Shown here piece after piece: positions 15,668 to 25,257 of a stretch of 40,697 nt of DNA (positions are counted from its first letter, which is position 1; the number at the start of each line of letters is the position of its first letter). Source of the DNA: an uncultured Gammaproteobacteria bacterium (GTDB lineage Bacteria; Pseudomonadota; Gammaproteobacteria; Steroidobacterales; Woeseiaceae); assembly GCA_913063505.1 (NCBI GenBank), contig CAJXYT010000009.1, positions 1 through 40,697 of the forward strand, written 5' to 3'. The translations under genes and the position numbers were made by a program. The notes below the pieces were generated by a model. That model was given only the letters and a program-made list of their open reading frames with translations. It was not told the DNA's origin and made no database searches.

Positions 15668-17456
15668 TTTTCACTGGCTGCGTCCTGAGTGGCTGTTTGC
15701 GATTCCCGTGATCGTTTTGTTGGCCTATCTGTTGGCCCGCGGCAAACTCGAGTCGGGTAACTGGAGTTCCGTTATCGATCGCGAGTTGATGCCGTATGTT
15801 TTATCCCGCGATCCCGGTCGTGGTAAAGATTATCGATGGTGGTTGATGGGCCTCGCTGGTGTCGTCGCCGTTGCCGCACTCGCGGGACCGGCATGGCAGC
15901 GAGTCGAACAACCCGTATTCAGAGCAGAGCAGGCATTGGTAGTCGCATTGGATTTATCCCGATCAATGGATGCGCAGGACATTACACCGAGTCGACTTCG
16001 GAGAGCCAAACTCAAAATTCTAGACATGCTGGAGCGACGGGAAAGCGGCCAAACCGCCCTGGTCGTTTACTCAGCCAATGCTTTTACCGTAGCGCCGCTG
16101 ACCACGGATACAGACACTATTGCATTGCTTGTGAACAGTCTGGGCACCGACATCATGCCGAGCCGCGGCAGCTATCCAGAAGTCGCGATTGCTAAGAGCA
16201 GGCAGCTATTTGAACAGGCGAAGGCCAGTTTTGGCAGGGTAATGTTGATAACAGATGGCGGCTCGTCACCAGCTGCGTCCGTCGCGGCGCGTGATCTAAA
16301 AGCAGCGGGATATACCTTGTCCATTCTGGGTGTCGGAACAACTGAGGGAGCACCCATTCCACGTGTGACGGGAGGATTCGTGACTGACAACCGTGGAGAG
16401 ATGGCTGTGCCGAAACTGGAGGAGCGCGGCTTGCGAGCGCTTGCCAGTACCGGGGGTGGTCGCTACGCTAGAATTTCTGATGATGGCAGAGACTTAGAGC
16501 AGTTGTTATCTGGAGAAATATTAGGCGATGCCGTCATAGGCGATGATGCTTTGGCTACCGATCGTTGGCGCGAGGAAGGTCCATGGCTACTGTTGTTTCT
16601 GCTTCCGTTGGCCGCATTGGGATTTCGTCGCGGCTGGGTAATCGTGCTGATATTTTTCATCGTGCCGCTACCGCAGACCGCCTATGCAGCCACGTGGAGC
16701 GACTTATGGTTGAATAAGGATCAGCAGGCCGGAAGGGAGCTCGAAGCCGGTAACGCGAAGGATGCAGCGGCTCTGTTCAAGAACCGCGATTGGCAAGCGG
16801 TAGCGGACTACGAGGCCGGTGACTACGCGGGCAGCGCTTCTGTTTTTTCAGAGCACGGCGATACTCGAAACCTCTACAATCTCGGTAACGCGATGGCATT
16901 TCAGGGTGACTTTGATGCGGCAATTGACGCTTATGAGCAGGTGTTAGAGAAACAACCGAATCACGAAGACGCTACTTATAATCTTGATCTTGTAACGAAG
17001 AGGAAGGAGCAGCAAGAGCAGCAGAATCAGGGCGAGGATCAGGAGTCTGCGGCAAACCCGGGTGAAGAGGGCGAGAAACCGGACTCTGAAGAGCAGTCAG
17101 TAGAGCAGGACCAAGAAGGCGAATCAGAAAGTGATAGCGAGTCACAAGAAGGCGACTCATCGGAAAGCGGCGACGAAGAAATATCCGAAGAGGATATGAA
17201 GGCCCTGCAGGAAGAGTTGCAGCGCGCTGCCGAGGAGGCGAACCCCAATGAGCAACCGCAGCAGATGTCTGAAGCCGAACTCGCAGAACTGCGGCAGCAA
17301 CAAGAGCAGGAGCAAGCGATGGAGCAATGGCTGCGTCGAATTCCGGATGACCCGGGTGGTTTGCTACGCAGGAAATTTAGACATCAATACCAGCGCTCCG
17401 GTAAAGATCAGGACGGAAATAGTATGTGGCCAGATAACGAGGTGCAACCATGGTAA
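15657..17456 (+). CDS. VWA plus TPR membrane protein, BatB/BatC fusion
   Basis: 599 residues combining what are separate BatB and BatC proteins in some bacteria. N-terminal helices at about 10-28 and 61-78; VWA domain with MIDAS DLSRS (D99, S101, S103) and LITDGGSS; helices near 305-345; TPR-like repeats at about 370-445 (NLGNAMAFQGDFDAAIDAYE); a Glu/Gln/Ser-rich acidic segment from about 445 to 560; and a basic end with RIPDDPGGLLRRKFRHQYQR, a conserved BatB/C terminus. GTG start with an 11-base overlap onto the BatA-like gene. The acidic tail may mediate partner binding. Confidence 0.9.
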   Translation: MLANFHWLRPEWLFAIPVIVLLAYLLARGKLESGNWSSVIDRELMPYVLSRDPGRGKDYRWWLMGLAGVVAVAALAGPAWQRVEQPVFRAEQALVVALDLSRSMDAQDITPSRLRRAKLKILDMLERRESGQTALVVYSANAFTVAPLTTDTDTIALLVNSLGTDIMPSRGSYPEVAIAKSRQLFEQAKASFGRVMLITDGGSSPAASVAARDLKAAGYTLSILGVGTTEGAPIPRVTGGFVTDNRGEMAVPKLEERGLRALASTGGGRYARISDDGRDLEQLLSGEILGDAVIGDDALATDRWREEGPWLLLFLLPLAALGFRRGWVIVLIFFIVPLPQTAYAATWSDLWLNKDQQAGRELEAGNAKDAAALFKNRDWQAVADYEAGDYAGSASVFSEHGDTRNLYNLGNAMAFQGDFDAAIDAYEQVLEKQPNHEDATYNLDLVTKRKEQQEQQNQGEDQESAANPGEEGEKPDSEEQSVEQDQEGESESDSESQEGDSSESGDEEISEEDMKALQEELQRAAEEANPNEQPQQMSEAELAELRQQQEQEQAMEQWLRRIPDDPGGLLRRKFRHQYQRSGKDQDGNSMWPDNEVQPW

Positions 17457-19135
17457 CTAGTGGCGAAGCCATCCGCATTACATTGTTGAGTTCAGTCGGA
17501 CTGCTCGCATTGATTGTAAATGCGTTCGCCGATGTCACCGCGAGCGTCGACCGGAATTCAGTTGACCTTAACGAGTCGTTTGTCTTCGAGATCACAGTGA
17601 ACGCCAATAGCGATGCGGAGCCTAATCTGTCCGTACTCGACGAGAATTTCTACCGAGGCCAGTTGAGTCAGCTCAGCAACACGTCAATTATTAATGGCCA
17701 GATTAGTCGTAGTCGTATCTGGACCGTCGCGTTGATGGCCAGGGTGGCGGGCCAGCAGGACATTCCCGCGGTTTCAGTCGGCAGTGAAAGCAGTAAGCCC
17801 ATCTCTATCATGGTCAATGAGCCGGCCAACGCGCCTCCAGGAGAGGCGGACGTCTTTATCATCAGCGAAGTTGACCAGACTGAAGCATACGTGCAGTCAC
17901 AGGTTCTTTATCGATTCAAAGTCTACCGTGCCGTCGCGACGCGTCAGCAGAATTATCGCGATCCAGTCATAAGCGGTGCCGAAGTCTTGATCGAGCGTGC
18001 TGGTGAAGAGCGCAGTTACGAGGCTCTCTTGAATGGTCGAGCGTACAATGTCATGGAACGCGTCCTGGCAATTTATCCTCAGTCCAGCGGTGAGATCGAA
18101 ATCTCGCCAGCTCGCTTTGAAGCACGAATATTGCGCGACGGACGCATTACCGGGCGCAAGGTATTCCAATCAGATGCGCATGCGATCAAGATCTTGCCAA
18201 TCCCTGCGCCACCGACCGATTTTCCAAACGCCAGTTGGCTTCCTGCGCGAGACGTCCAGCTCAGTGAAGAGTGGTCGAGAGAACTCAATGAAGTTTCAGC
18301 AGGTGAACCGGTTACCCGAAAAGTCACGGTAAGCGCGCTTAGCCAGATTGAGACACAAATCCCGGCTTTGTCGCCGCCTGATGTAGAGGGTATGAATGTC
18401 TATGCTGATAAGCCCGACTTCTCTCGTCAGTTCGAGGCCGAGGGTATTCGAGGTATTCGTCGTGATCAGTACGCGATGATTGGTGTGCGCGGTGGAGTGG
18501 TGAAAATTCCGAAGCTCGAAGTGCCTTGGTGGGACATCGAGGCGGGCGAATGGCGGGTTGCGACCTTGCCCTCGAAAACATTTACCATTGATGCACCGGT
18601 CGCTGAGACAGTATTGCCGCCAGCGATACAATCCGGAGCTTTGGGTGACGCGACTGGAGACGCGAATCCTGCCAAGCTCGTCGAAGACGAATTCTGGAAA
18701 CTGCTGAGCCAGCTACTTAGTGGTGTATGGCTGTTAACGATATTCGCATGGTGGTGGTCGAGCCGTGACCGGCAACGAGAGCCAAAAGCACCGGAGCCGC
18801 CACCGATTTACAAGCAACAGGCGAAATTCGTCAAAGCGGCGAAGAAGGCTGCCAACGCCGGCGACAAGACTGCTGTTCGTGCAGCCCTGATTGAATGGGC
18901 AGTATTGCAGTGGCCCGACAACTCACCGAGGAGTGTTAGTGAGCTCGCGAAGCGGGTTACCTCACCTTTGTCTGAAGAACTGAGTGTTTTGTCGGCCAGC
19001 AGTTACAGCAGCACTCCAGGTGAGTGGGATGGCAGCGGAATGGCTACCGCTATTCGCTCAATCAGTGTGTTAATAGAAGATAGCGAGGTGGCAACGCAAA
19101 GTCCGTTACCACCCCTGATGCCGCCGGGTACCTGA
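17450..19135 (+). CDS. BatD-like exported membrane protein
   Basis: Final gene of the MoxR/Bat operon, overlapping the previous gene by 7 bases. 561 residues: signal peptide (about 1-27, ending NAFA), a long periplasmic region of immunoglobulin-like beta domains with the family segments VDLNESFVFEITVN, SQVLYRFKVYR and GEPVTRKVTVSA, one transmembrane helix at about 420-440 (LLSGVWLLTIFAWWW), and a cytoplasmic helical tail. BatD is thought to present or receive periplasmic clients for the VWA/MoxR machinery. No strong terminator follows. Confidence 0.9.
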   Translation: MVTSGEAIRITLLSSVGLLALIVNAFADVTASVDRNSVDLNESFVFEITVNANSDAEPNLSVLDENFYRGQLSQLSNTSIINGQISRSRIWTVALMARVAGQQDIPAVSVGSESSKPISIMVNEPANAPPGEADVFIISEVDQTEAYVQSQVLYRFKVYRAVATRQQNYRDPVISGAEVLIERAGEERSYEALLNGRAYNVMERVLAIYPQSSGEIEISPARFEARILRDGRITGRKVFQSDAHAIKILPIPAPPTDFPNASWLPARDVQLSEEWSRELNEVSAGEPVTRKVTVSALSQIETQIPALSPPDVEGMNVYADKPDFSRQFEAEGIRGIRRDQYAMIGVRGGVVKIPKLEVPWWDIEAGEWRVATLPSKTFTIDAPVAETVLPPAIQSGALGDATGDANPAKLVEDEFWKLLSQLLSGVWLLTIFAWWWSSRDRQREPKAPEPPPIYKQQAKFVKAAKKAANAGDKTAVRAALIEWAVLQWPDNSPRSVSELAKRVTSPLSEELSVLSASSYSSTPGEWDGSGMATAIRSISVLIEDSEVATQSPLPPLMPPGT

Positions 19136-19164
19136 CCTAGCTAGTCTTCGTTCCCAACGTTTTC

Positions 19165-19180
19165 TGCGGCGATAGCCGCA
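19165..19180. other. Short hairpin between convergent batD-like and gloA genes
   Basis: TGCGGC (19165-19170) pairs perfectly with GCCGCA (19175-19180) over a GATA loop. Neither side carries an immediate T tract, so termination activity is doubtful. It is the only stem of note in the 99-base gap between these convergent genes. Confidence 0.3.
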
Positions 19181-19234
19181 TCGATCATCGCGATTGGTTT
19201 TTCTCGGGTAAAGGTCGAATCCTATCGCTGGCTA

Positions 19235-19654
19235 CTACCAGTGTCCTTCACTTTTCATTGACGCCCAAGGTTCCTCTTGCGGCAATGAGTCGCCTTTTTG
19301 CAGTAACTCGATAGAGATGTTGTCCGGCGATCTAACAAACGCCATGTGCCCATCTCGCGGCGGACGATTGATGGTCACGCCTGCATCCATGAGCTTCTGG
19401 CAGGTTTCGTAGATATTATCGACCTGATACGCAAGATGGCCAAAATTACGGCCTTCATCGTATTCTTCTGGGTCCCAATTATGAGTCAACTCTACCTGCG
19501 CCTCTTCATCATCTGGCGCTGCGAGGAAGACGAGCGTGAATCGACCTTGTTCGCTTTCGTAACGCTTCAGCTCTGTGAGTCCAAGTTTGTCGCAGTAAAA
19601 ATCGATTGATGCATCAATATTGGCAACTCGCACCATTGTATGAAGATATTTCAT
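19235..19654 (-). CDS. gloA: Lactoylglutathione lyase (glyoxalase I)
   Basis: Isomerises the methylglyoxal-glutathione hemithioacetal to S-lactoylglutathione in the cytoplasm, detoxifying methylglyoxal. 139 residues, a little longer than E. coli GloA (about 135). Metal ligands are all present: H5 (YLHTMVRV), E55 (QVELTHNW), H73 (GHLAYQVD) and E116 (ISIELLQ). The spacing fits the short nickel/cobalt-type bacterial enzyme. It is divergent from the HAD gene with 36 bases between, and convergent with the Bat operon. Confidence 0.95.
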   Translation of the reverse strand: MKYLHTMVRVANIDASIDFYCDKLGLTELKRYESEQGRFTLVFLAAPDDEEAQVELTHNWDPEEYDEGRNFGHLAYQVDNIYETCQKLMDAGVTINRPPRDGHMAFVRSPDNISIELLQKGDSLPQEEPWASMKSEGHW

Positions 19655-19690
19655 TTTTGAGCTCCGCTTTGGACCAGTCCCGATGGACTA

Positions 19691-20431
19691 GTGCAGGGAT
19701 TGAATTCACAATGGTCCCTGATACAGGCTTCGGCGGCAACAGTGAACGACATTCGCACCATTACACTCGACCTTGACGACACACTCTGGGCAATTCACCC
19801 GGTTATCAGGCGCGCTGAGGCGCGTCTTTACGAGTGGCTCGGAGAGTTCTATCCGAATATTACAGAATTATATGAGCCGGCCGATATTCGCGAGGTGAGG
19901 TCGCAAGTCGCGGCCGAGTTCTCGGGCAGTGCGCATGACCTGACTTTCCTCAGAAGGACAGTTCTCAGCCGAGTTGGGACGGCGGCTGGCTATGGCACCG
20001 AGTTCATTGATGAAGCCTTTCGAATTTTTGATGAAGTTAGAAATGACGTCGATATCTTTCCTGAGGTCATACCGGCGCTCGAAGCCTTGAAAGAGCGGTT
20101 CATAGTAATTGCAGTGACCAATGGAAACGCGAATCTTACCGCTATCGGAATAGATCATCTATTTGACGAAGTGGTCACAGCCATAAAAGCAGGTGCGGCA
20201 AAGCCGTCACCGCAAGTTTTTGAAATGGCAGTGAGGCTCGGAGGGGCCAAGGCTAAAGAAACTCTGCATGTTGGAGATCACCCGAGGCTTGACGTAGATG
20301 GCGCACGCAATGCTGGGTTACGTACAGTATGGGTTAATCGAAATAAGAGCGTCTGGCCTGATGAGTTCGACTTGCCGGATATAGAGGTTACCCATGTTGG
20401 TGAGCTCCCCGGATTGTTAGGTGAGAATTAG
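19691..20431 (+). CDS. HAD-superfamily phosphatase (YigB-like)
   Basis: Haloacid dehalogenase-type hydrolase resembling E. coli YigB, a FMN/sugar-phosphate phosphatase; substrate here unknown. Motif I is DLDDT (nucleophile D27, D29), motif II VTNGN, motif III Lys in GAAKPSPQVF and motif IV HVGDHPRLDVDGARNAG. A helical cap lies between motifs I and II. The GTG at 19691 gives 246 residues; a GTG at 19742 would begin MNDIRTITLD, closer to the usual HAD start, and neither has a strong ribosome site, so the true start is open. Confidence 0.85.
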   Translation: MQGLNSQWSLIQASAATVNDIRTITLDLDDTLWAIHPVIRRAEARLYEWLGEFYPNITELYEPADIREVRSQVAAEFSGSAHDLTFLRRTVLSRVGTAAGYGTEFIDEAFRIFDEVRNDVDIFPEVIPALEALKERFIVIAVTNGNANLTAIGIDHLFDEVVTAIKAGAAKPSPQVFEMAVRLGGAKAKETLHVGDHPRLDVDGARNAGLRTVWVNRNKSVWPDEFDLPDIEVTHVGELPGLLGEN

Positions 20432-20485
20432 ACCGTACGGCGGCCACTTACGCGAAATGGTGGCGTGATCATGATTTAGATTTAA

Positions 20486-21997
20486 CTACTCGATGACGTC
20501 AATGTTGGGCCTAATTACAACATCAATCCGTCGGTTACGCGCCCGTCCAGCTTCGGTCTCATTGCTTGATACTGGTCGTGTTTCGCCGTAGCCCGATGCG
20601 ATGAGTCGATACATTGGAATCCGCATTACATTAATTATGTATTGCTGCACAGACTCTGCTCGTTCTTGCGAAATCTTTTGGTTCTGATTATCGCTGCCCT
20701 GAGAGTCTGTGTGGCCGTTGATGATGAGCTCACTTCGAGGAAATACATCAATAGCTTTTTCAACCTTAGTAAGCAGATCAAAATTCTCTGGCTTAATTTG
20801 TGATGCGCCACTGTCGAAGCTCAAACCGAAGAGCCGCAAGATGATGGTATCTGCTTCGCGGAAAACACGAGCTTCGTGAGGCGAGAACATTTTCTCGACT
20901 TGCTCAAATTGTTCTTTTACACGAGCCTGAGCCTCAAGACGCTGAATCAGCGTGGCGCGCTCTGCCATAGCATCCCTCAGCCGCTCATCGAGGGTACGTA
21001 ACTCTTCATCTATATCGGCCATGCGTACTTTGTTCTCAGCCTTTTCCTGCTGCACTGCCCGCAGTTCCTGCTGCACTGCCCGCAGTTCCTGCTGCACTGC
21101 CCGCAGTTCATTGCCCTGCGATTTAAAGTGGACACTCAGCTTGGCGACCAGTTGACTATGTTTTTCCTGCATGTTCGGTACGATGCCTGCAACACTGGAG
21201 AGCGTCTGTATATTTTGCTCCCAGTCTAGAAGCAACTGCTCTACCGTGAGATCTTTGTCTCGCACCTGGCGGACAATTTCGGACAGGTATAAGGCATGCT
21301 CGACCTCGTCGTTTGCGCGTGTGGCGAGACTCCTTGACCGATCGATTTCGTAGCGATTTTCATTGAGTTTGCGCTCAGCTTCTGCGATCAGGTGCTTCGC
21401 CTTTCCTAGTGTGATCGGCGTATACCGGCCAATGCGAGCCCTGTCAGCGTTACTTAGAAGTCGCCGGGTTTCGCTGAGATATTGTTCTTTGATCGCGGTA
21501 AGTTCTGCTTCGCGATACAAATTAATAGCTTCGTCCTCAAGTCGCTTAGCATTCTTGAGGTCACCGCGTTCCAGTAGTTGAACTGCGCGGATGAATTTTT
21601 GTTGCGCACTGCTCCATAGTTCGGGCGATCGTTTTGGGGCCTCGGCATTGGCACCATCTTGGCGACTCTTGACTGCTTGTGCCAGCGTGGTTTGTGCAAA
21701 TTCGGCTGTTCTGGCAGCGGCCTTGAAATACTTAACTGCGTCCGCTGTAGTTGAGCGTACGTAATTAATGTTTCGGCCGCGCTTCAATAGATCTTCAGCG
21801 TCATCATATTCTTTCATTCCGCTTTGGAAGCCCTTCGGCGCGAATAATTTTGCGTTGACAGCTTCGGCCGCTGCTTTCGCAGCATCCGCTTCCTTGAGGA
21901 AGGTATCTCTCAGTTCGTCCTGAGTGAGCCCACTGCCTGATACGGCAAGAAGAATGCCGAGTAGGATAATTTTTACGAGTCCGGTATTAGCGGTCAT
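20486..21997 (-). CDS. OmpA-domain exported protein with coiled coil (DUF4398-like N-terminus)
   Basis: 503 residues. Signal peptide at about 1-25; an alpha-helical region with Ala-rich repeats (AKAAAEAVNAKLF, DEAINLYREAELTAIKEQY) resembling DUF4398; a coiled coil at about 290-370 that contains three exact ELRAVQQ repeats (297-317); and a C-terminal OmpA/MotB peptidoglycan-binding domain from about 385 with NGHTDSQGSDNQNQ and GRARNRRIDVVI. It probably bridges the envelope and peptidoglycan in the periplasm. It is convergent with the HAD gene and divergent from lipA. Exact partner unknown. Confidence 0.85.
   Translation of the reverse strand: MTANTGLVKIILLGILLAVSGSGLTQDELRDTFLKEADAAKAAAEAVNAKLFAPKGFQSGMKEYDDAEDLLKRGRNINYVRSTTADAVKYFKAAARTAEFAQTTLAQAVKSRQDGANAEAPKRSPELWSSAQQKFIRAVQLLERGDLKNAKRLEDEAINLYREAELTAIKEQYLSETRRLLSNADRARIGRYTPITLGKAKHLIAEAERKLNENRYEIDRSRSLATRANDEVEHALYLSEIVRQVRDKDLTVEQLLLDWEQNIQTLSSVAGIVPNMQEKHSQLVAKLSVHFKSQGNELRAVQQELRAVQQELRAVQQEKAENKVRMADIDEELRTLDERLRDAMAERATLIQRLEAQARVKEQFEQVEKMFSPHEARVFREADTIILRLFGLSFDSGASQIKPENFDLLTKVEKAIDVFPRSELIINGHTDSQGSDNQNQKISQERAESVQQYIINVMRIPMYRLIASGYGETRPVSSNETEAGRARNRRIDVVIRPNIDVIE
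21044..21106. repeat. Three exact 21-bp tandem repeats inside OmpA-domain gene
   Basis: The unit TTCCTGCTGCACTGCCCGCAG occurs three times without a mismatch (21044-21064, 21065-21085, 21086-21106). On the coding strand each copy encodes one heptad-length ELRAVQQ step in a coiled coil, so copy-number change would keep frame and phase. The perfect identity suggests recent expansion. Confidence 0.95.
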
Positions 21998-22239
21998 TTA
22001 TTCAATTTCCGTGTGTCTTGCCCGTAAGCTCTACTGAAGATTCAGCAAGTTGACGACCATGTTAAATATGCTAGCGGCTCAAATCTATGGACGATGGCGC
22101 CTAAGGCGAAATTTTACTTCAGAATCAAGTTGAATGTGACTTATGCTAAATTTTTATGGATTACTCGATTCTGAATTGTTGAGTCGGCACCCATTTATGC
22201 GACAATGCGTGCCCCAACGCATGGCCCTCTGGCTGACGC

Positions 22240-23259
22240 ATGAGCAACGACAATAAGTTATTTCGCGGCATACCTATAGTCCAGACCGGACAGGTTAAAA
22301 GCGGCGAGAAATACCAGACTGATGCAGGTTTTTCGGCCGTCAAGAACGGCCAAAAACAGCGTCGTAACAGCAAACCGATGGTGCGTGGCGATAAGCCGAA
22401 ATGGCTGCGCGCGAAAATGCCGTCAGGATTGGGTTATTCGAATACTCGGAAGATTGTGCATGAGCATCGCTTGAGTACGGTCTGTGAGGAGTCCATGTGT
22501 CCGAATATCGGAGAGTGCTGGAACGCCGGTACGGCGACGATCATGGTCATGGGTTCGGTTTGCACGAGAGCCTGTCGTTTCTGCGCTGTGGACACCGGCA
22601 ATCCGAAAGGTTGGCTGGATGCGCAAGAGCCCAGGAATTCGGCGAAGGCGGTCGAGCTCATGGGGCTTGAATATGTCGTGATTACGTCAGTTGATCGCGA
22701 CGATCTGGCCGATGGCGGAGCGTCGCATTACGCGGCCTGCGTTCAGGAAATCAAGAAGCTGAATCCAAATACGGCTGTCGAGGCTCTGACACCTGACTTC
22801 AACGGCGTTCGGGAGCACGTTGAACTGGTGGTTGATTCAGGTCTGGAGGTTTTCGCCCAAAACGTCGAAACAGTGAAGCGTCTAACACACCCTGTACGCG
22901 ATCCGCGCGCGAGTTATGAGCAGACGATCGAAGTACTGCGTCACGCGAAGGCATATCGTCCGGATGTGCTCACTAAAACGAGCCTGATGCTCGGACTCGG
23001 CGAGAAAGATGATGAAATCATGCAGACAATGGATGATCTCAGAGCGGCGAATGTCGACATCCTGACGCTTGGTCAGTACTTGCGACCGACCCCACACCAT
23101 CTCGCTATAGAGCGTTACGTTACGCCGGAAGAGTTTGAGGCCTATCGTGCTGAAGGACTGGAGAAGGGTTTCATGGAAGTAGTCGCCGGGCCGATGGTGC
23201 GCTCGAGCTATCGGGCCGAACAGGTCTTACAAAAAAATAACGTTGGCATCGCAATATGA
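22240..23259 (+). CDS. lipA: Lipoyl synthase
   Basis: Radical SAM enzyme inserting two sulfurs into protein-bound octanoyl groups to make lipoate. 339 residues. The auxiliary [4Fe-4S] cluster motif is C82, C87, C93 ([12 protein letters not shown]); the SAM cluster is C108, C112, C115 (CTRACRFC); RSSY near the end supplies the conserved serine. The sequence after the SAM cysteines ([11 protein letters not shown]) differs from the FCDVAHGRP of E. coli and most gammaproteobacterial LipA that I recall. lipB is not adjacent. The stop overlaps sohB by 4 bases (ATGA). No clear ribosome site precedes the ATG at 22240; the extra 45-residue N-terminus is variable in the family. Confidence 0.93.
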   Translation: MSNDNKLFRGIPIVQTGQVKSGEKYQTDAGFSAVKNGQKQRRNSKPMVRGDKPKWLRAKMPSGLGYSNTRKIVHEHRLSTVCEESMCPNIGECWNAGTATIMVMGSVCTRACRFCAVDTGNPKGWLDAQEPRNSAKAVELMGLEYVVITSVDRDDLADGGASHYAACVQEIKKLNPNTAVEALTPDFNGVREHVELVVDSGLEVFAQNVETVKRLTHPVRDPRASYEQTIEVLRHAKAYRPDVLTKTSLMLGLGEKDDEIMQTMDDLRAANVDILTLGQYLRPTPHHLAIERYVTPEEFEAYRAEGLEKGFMEVVAGPMVRSSYRAEQVLQKNNVGIAI

Positions 23260-24275
23260 TTGAATTTCTAGCGGAGTACGGATTATTCCTGCTCAAAGTA
23301 ATTACTGTAGTCGTAGGTATTATCGCCGTCATCGTGGTCGTTGCCTCGGCAGGACGTAAGGGTGCGCATGAAGGCCTGGAAGTCGAAAACCTTAACGAGA
23401 AACACGAGTTTCTGGTTGAAGCTTTACGAACAGCTGTGTCGAGCAAAGATCAGCAGAAGAAAGCGGCTAAAGAGAAAAAGAAAAAGAATAAGGCTGACGC
23501 CAAAGACGCGTCTATACGACCACGCAGCTTTGTCATCGACTTCAAGGGTGACCTGAAGGCGAGCGCCGTTCCCTCGCTACGGGAGGAGGTCAGTGCGATT
23601 CTGGACGTGGCGACATCCGACGATGAAGTGATTATGCGTCTTGAGAATCATGGTGGCGTTGTGCACGAGCATGGTCTCGCGGCATCGCAGCTCGTTCGTA
23701 TACGAGATCACAATATTCCACTGACCGTGTGTGTAGACAAAGTGGCTGCGAGTGGTGGTTACCTAATGGCCTGCGTTGCAACAGAAATTCACGCAGCACC
23801 GTTTGCGATACTTGGGTCTATCGGTGTGCTTGCGCAGATACCGAATTTCAATCGCTTGTTAGACAGTCACGGCGTTGATTTTGAACAGGTTACGGCGGGT
23901 AAGCACAAGCGCAGCGTCACCATGTTCGGTGAGAACACGGATGAAGACAGAGCCAAGCTGAAAGAAGAGCTAGAAGACGTGCACACGCTCTTCAAGGATG
24001 CCGTGGCTGCCTACAGGCCTGACATGGACCTCGAGAAAATTGCAACGGGCGAACACTGGTACGGAACTCGCGCCCTGGGGATCGGACTAGCCGATCATAT
24101 TCAGACAAGCGATGAATTGCTGAGTACGCGTGCGACTACACGCGACATCTACTTGGTGACATACAAGATTAAACAACCGCTGCAAAAGCGCTTGATGGGC
24201 GGCATCGACAGCGCCCTTCAAAAAGCCGACGCAGCGAGCTGGCGCCAGAAGTTCGAGTCTCGTCTACCGCGCTGA
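23256..24275 (+). CDS. sohB: Inner-membrane protease SohB (S49 family)
   Basis: Signal-peptide-peptidase-like serine protease of family S49, probably facing the periplasm. 339 residues. A single N-terminal helix (about 8-30) is followed by a very Lys-rich linker at about 65-85 and the S49 domain. The catalytic serine lies in [14 protein letters not shown] and the general-base lysine in [15 protein letters not shown], the SppA/SohB Ser-Lys pair. Length matches E. coli SohB. It is translationally coupled to lipA by a 4-base overlap, an arrangement with no obvious functional link. Confidence 0.92.
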   Translation: MIEFLAEYGLFLLKVITVVVGIIAVIVVVASAGRKGAHEGLEVENLNEKHEFLVEALRTAVSSKDQQKKAAKEKKKKNKADAKDASIRPRSFVIDFKGDLKASAVPSLREEVSAILDVATSDDEVIMRLENHGGVVHEHGLAASQLVRIRDHNIPLTVCVDKVAASGGYLMACVATEIHAAPFAILGSIGVLAQIPNFNRLLDSHGVDFEQVTAGKHKRSVTMFGENTDEDRAKLKEELEDVHTLFKDAVAAYRPDMDLEKIATGEHWYGTRALGIGLADHIQTSDELLSTRATTRDIYLVTYKIKQPLQKRLMGGIDSALQKADAASWRQKFESRLPR

Positions 24276-24341
24276 GAGTGTGGAACTGAAGTATCCGCTC
24301 GTGGTCGAATCAATGACGAGGCCATTGGTGCTCGAGAGCGT

Positions 24342-24347
24342 TATAAT
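24342..24347 (+). promoter_or_regulatory. Perfect -10 box upstream of M48 protease gene
   Basis: TATAAT, a perfect consensus -10, 42 bases before the M48 start. No convincing -35 lies at 16-18 bases, so this may depend on an activator or another sigma factor. It would drive the 24390-26020 gene group. Confidence 0.35.
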
Positions 24348-24389
24348 CGCCGAATATAAAGAGCCGTACCGGGTAAGGGGTAGAAGAGC

Positions 24390-25202
24390 ATGGTCCGTTC
24401 CAAATTATTGATAACATTAGTTTTTATGCTTTTTATCGCATCCTGCTCTACGTCACCGACTGGCCGCGGACAGCTAATCTTAAAGTCCAACGCAGAGCTC
24501 GAGGCACAAGCTCGATCGACGTTTAACGCGTACCGGGCAACGCTGCCGCTGACCACTGATCGCGCGAAAATCGATTTTGTCGCTTGTGTCGCAGGAGCCG
24601 TTGTTGCTGAACTTGACCCACCGTACAGCGATTTTGAGTGGGAGCTCGCGATATTTGAGCAAAATCAAGTTAATGCATTCGCCATGCCTGGCGGCAAGAT
24701 CGGCGTGTATACCGGCATTCTCGACGTCACTGAAAATGAACATCAACTCGCAGCGGTTATCGGCCACGAAATCGCGCATGTAACTGCGAGGCATGTGAAT
24801 GAGCGTGCCTCACGCGGGATGCTCACCGGAATTGGTATTGAAGCGTTAGCGATCATCATGGGTGGTGGTTACACCGGTGGTGCGTATACCGCACAACAAG
24901 TCATGAGTGCAGGTGCGGCGTTGGGCATGGAGCTACCAATGGGCCGGGGCCAGGAATCGGAGGCGGACGTTGTCGGTCTCGAGTACATGGCTAAAGCGGG
25001 TTTTGATCCACGTGCGGCCGTCGATTTGTGGCAGAACATGGCGGCGCTGGGTGGCAAGAAACCACCAGAGCATTTGTCGACTCACCCTGCAAGTGAAACC
25101 CGAATCGAAAATCTTATTTCGCAATGGCAAAAAACGCTTCCTATCTACAATCAGGCTTTGGCAGACGGCAAGAACCCGACTTGTAAAAAGACTTGGGGGT
25201 GA
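24390..25202 (+). CDS. M48-family zinc metalloprotease lipoprotein
   Basis: Periplasmic, probably lipid-anchored zinc protease of family M48, related to LoiP/YcaL/BepA-type envelope quality-control proteases. 270 residues. Lipobox IASC places the lipidated cysteine at C19. The zinc site is HEIAH (H126, E127, H130) with the third ligand in QESEAD (E191). No TPR tail as in BepA is present, so it is closer to LoiP or YcaL. AAGGGG precedes the ATG. It leads a co-directional group with a small hydrolase and a mini-lipoprotein. Confidence 0.9.
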   Translation: MVRSKLLITLVFMLFIASCSTSPTGRGQLILKSNAELEAQARSTFNAYRATLPLTTDRAKIDFVACVAGAVVAELDPPYSDFEWELAIFEQNQVNAFAMPGGKIGVYTGILDVTENEHQLAAVIGHEIAHVTARHVNERASRGMLTGIGIEALAIIMGGGYTGGAYTAQQVMSAGAALGMELPMGRGQESEADVVGLEYMAKAGFDPRAAVDLWQNMAALGGKKPPEHLSTHPASETRIENLISQWQKTLPIYNQALADGKNPTCKKTWG

Positions 25203-25257
25203 CGGTCAGGTTTAAGAATTGCTTTTCGAAGCAGTCAGACGGAGACGGGATAATCGT

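Noticed and set aside
19165-19180. Terminator between batD-like and gloA genes
   Set aside because: Only a 6-bp stem and no T tract on either side, so kept as a hairpin, not called a terminator.
21044-21106. CRISPR-like array (21-bp repeats)
   Set aside because: The copies are contiguous with no spacers and encode a coiled coil in frame; no cas genes are in the window. The same reasoning rejects the 9-bp array at 25856-25909.
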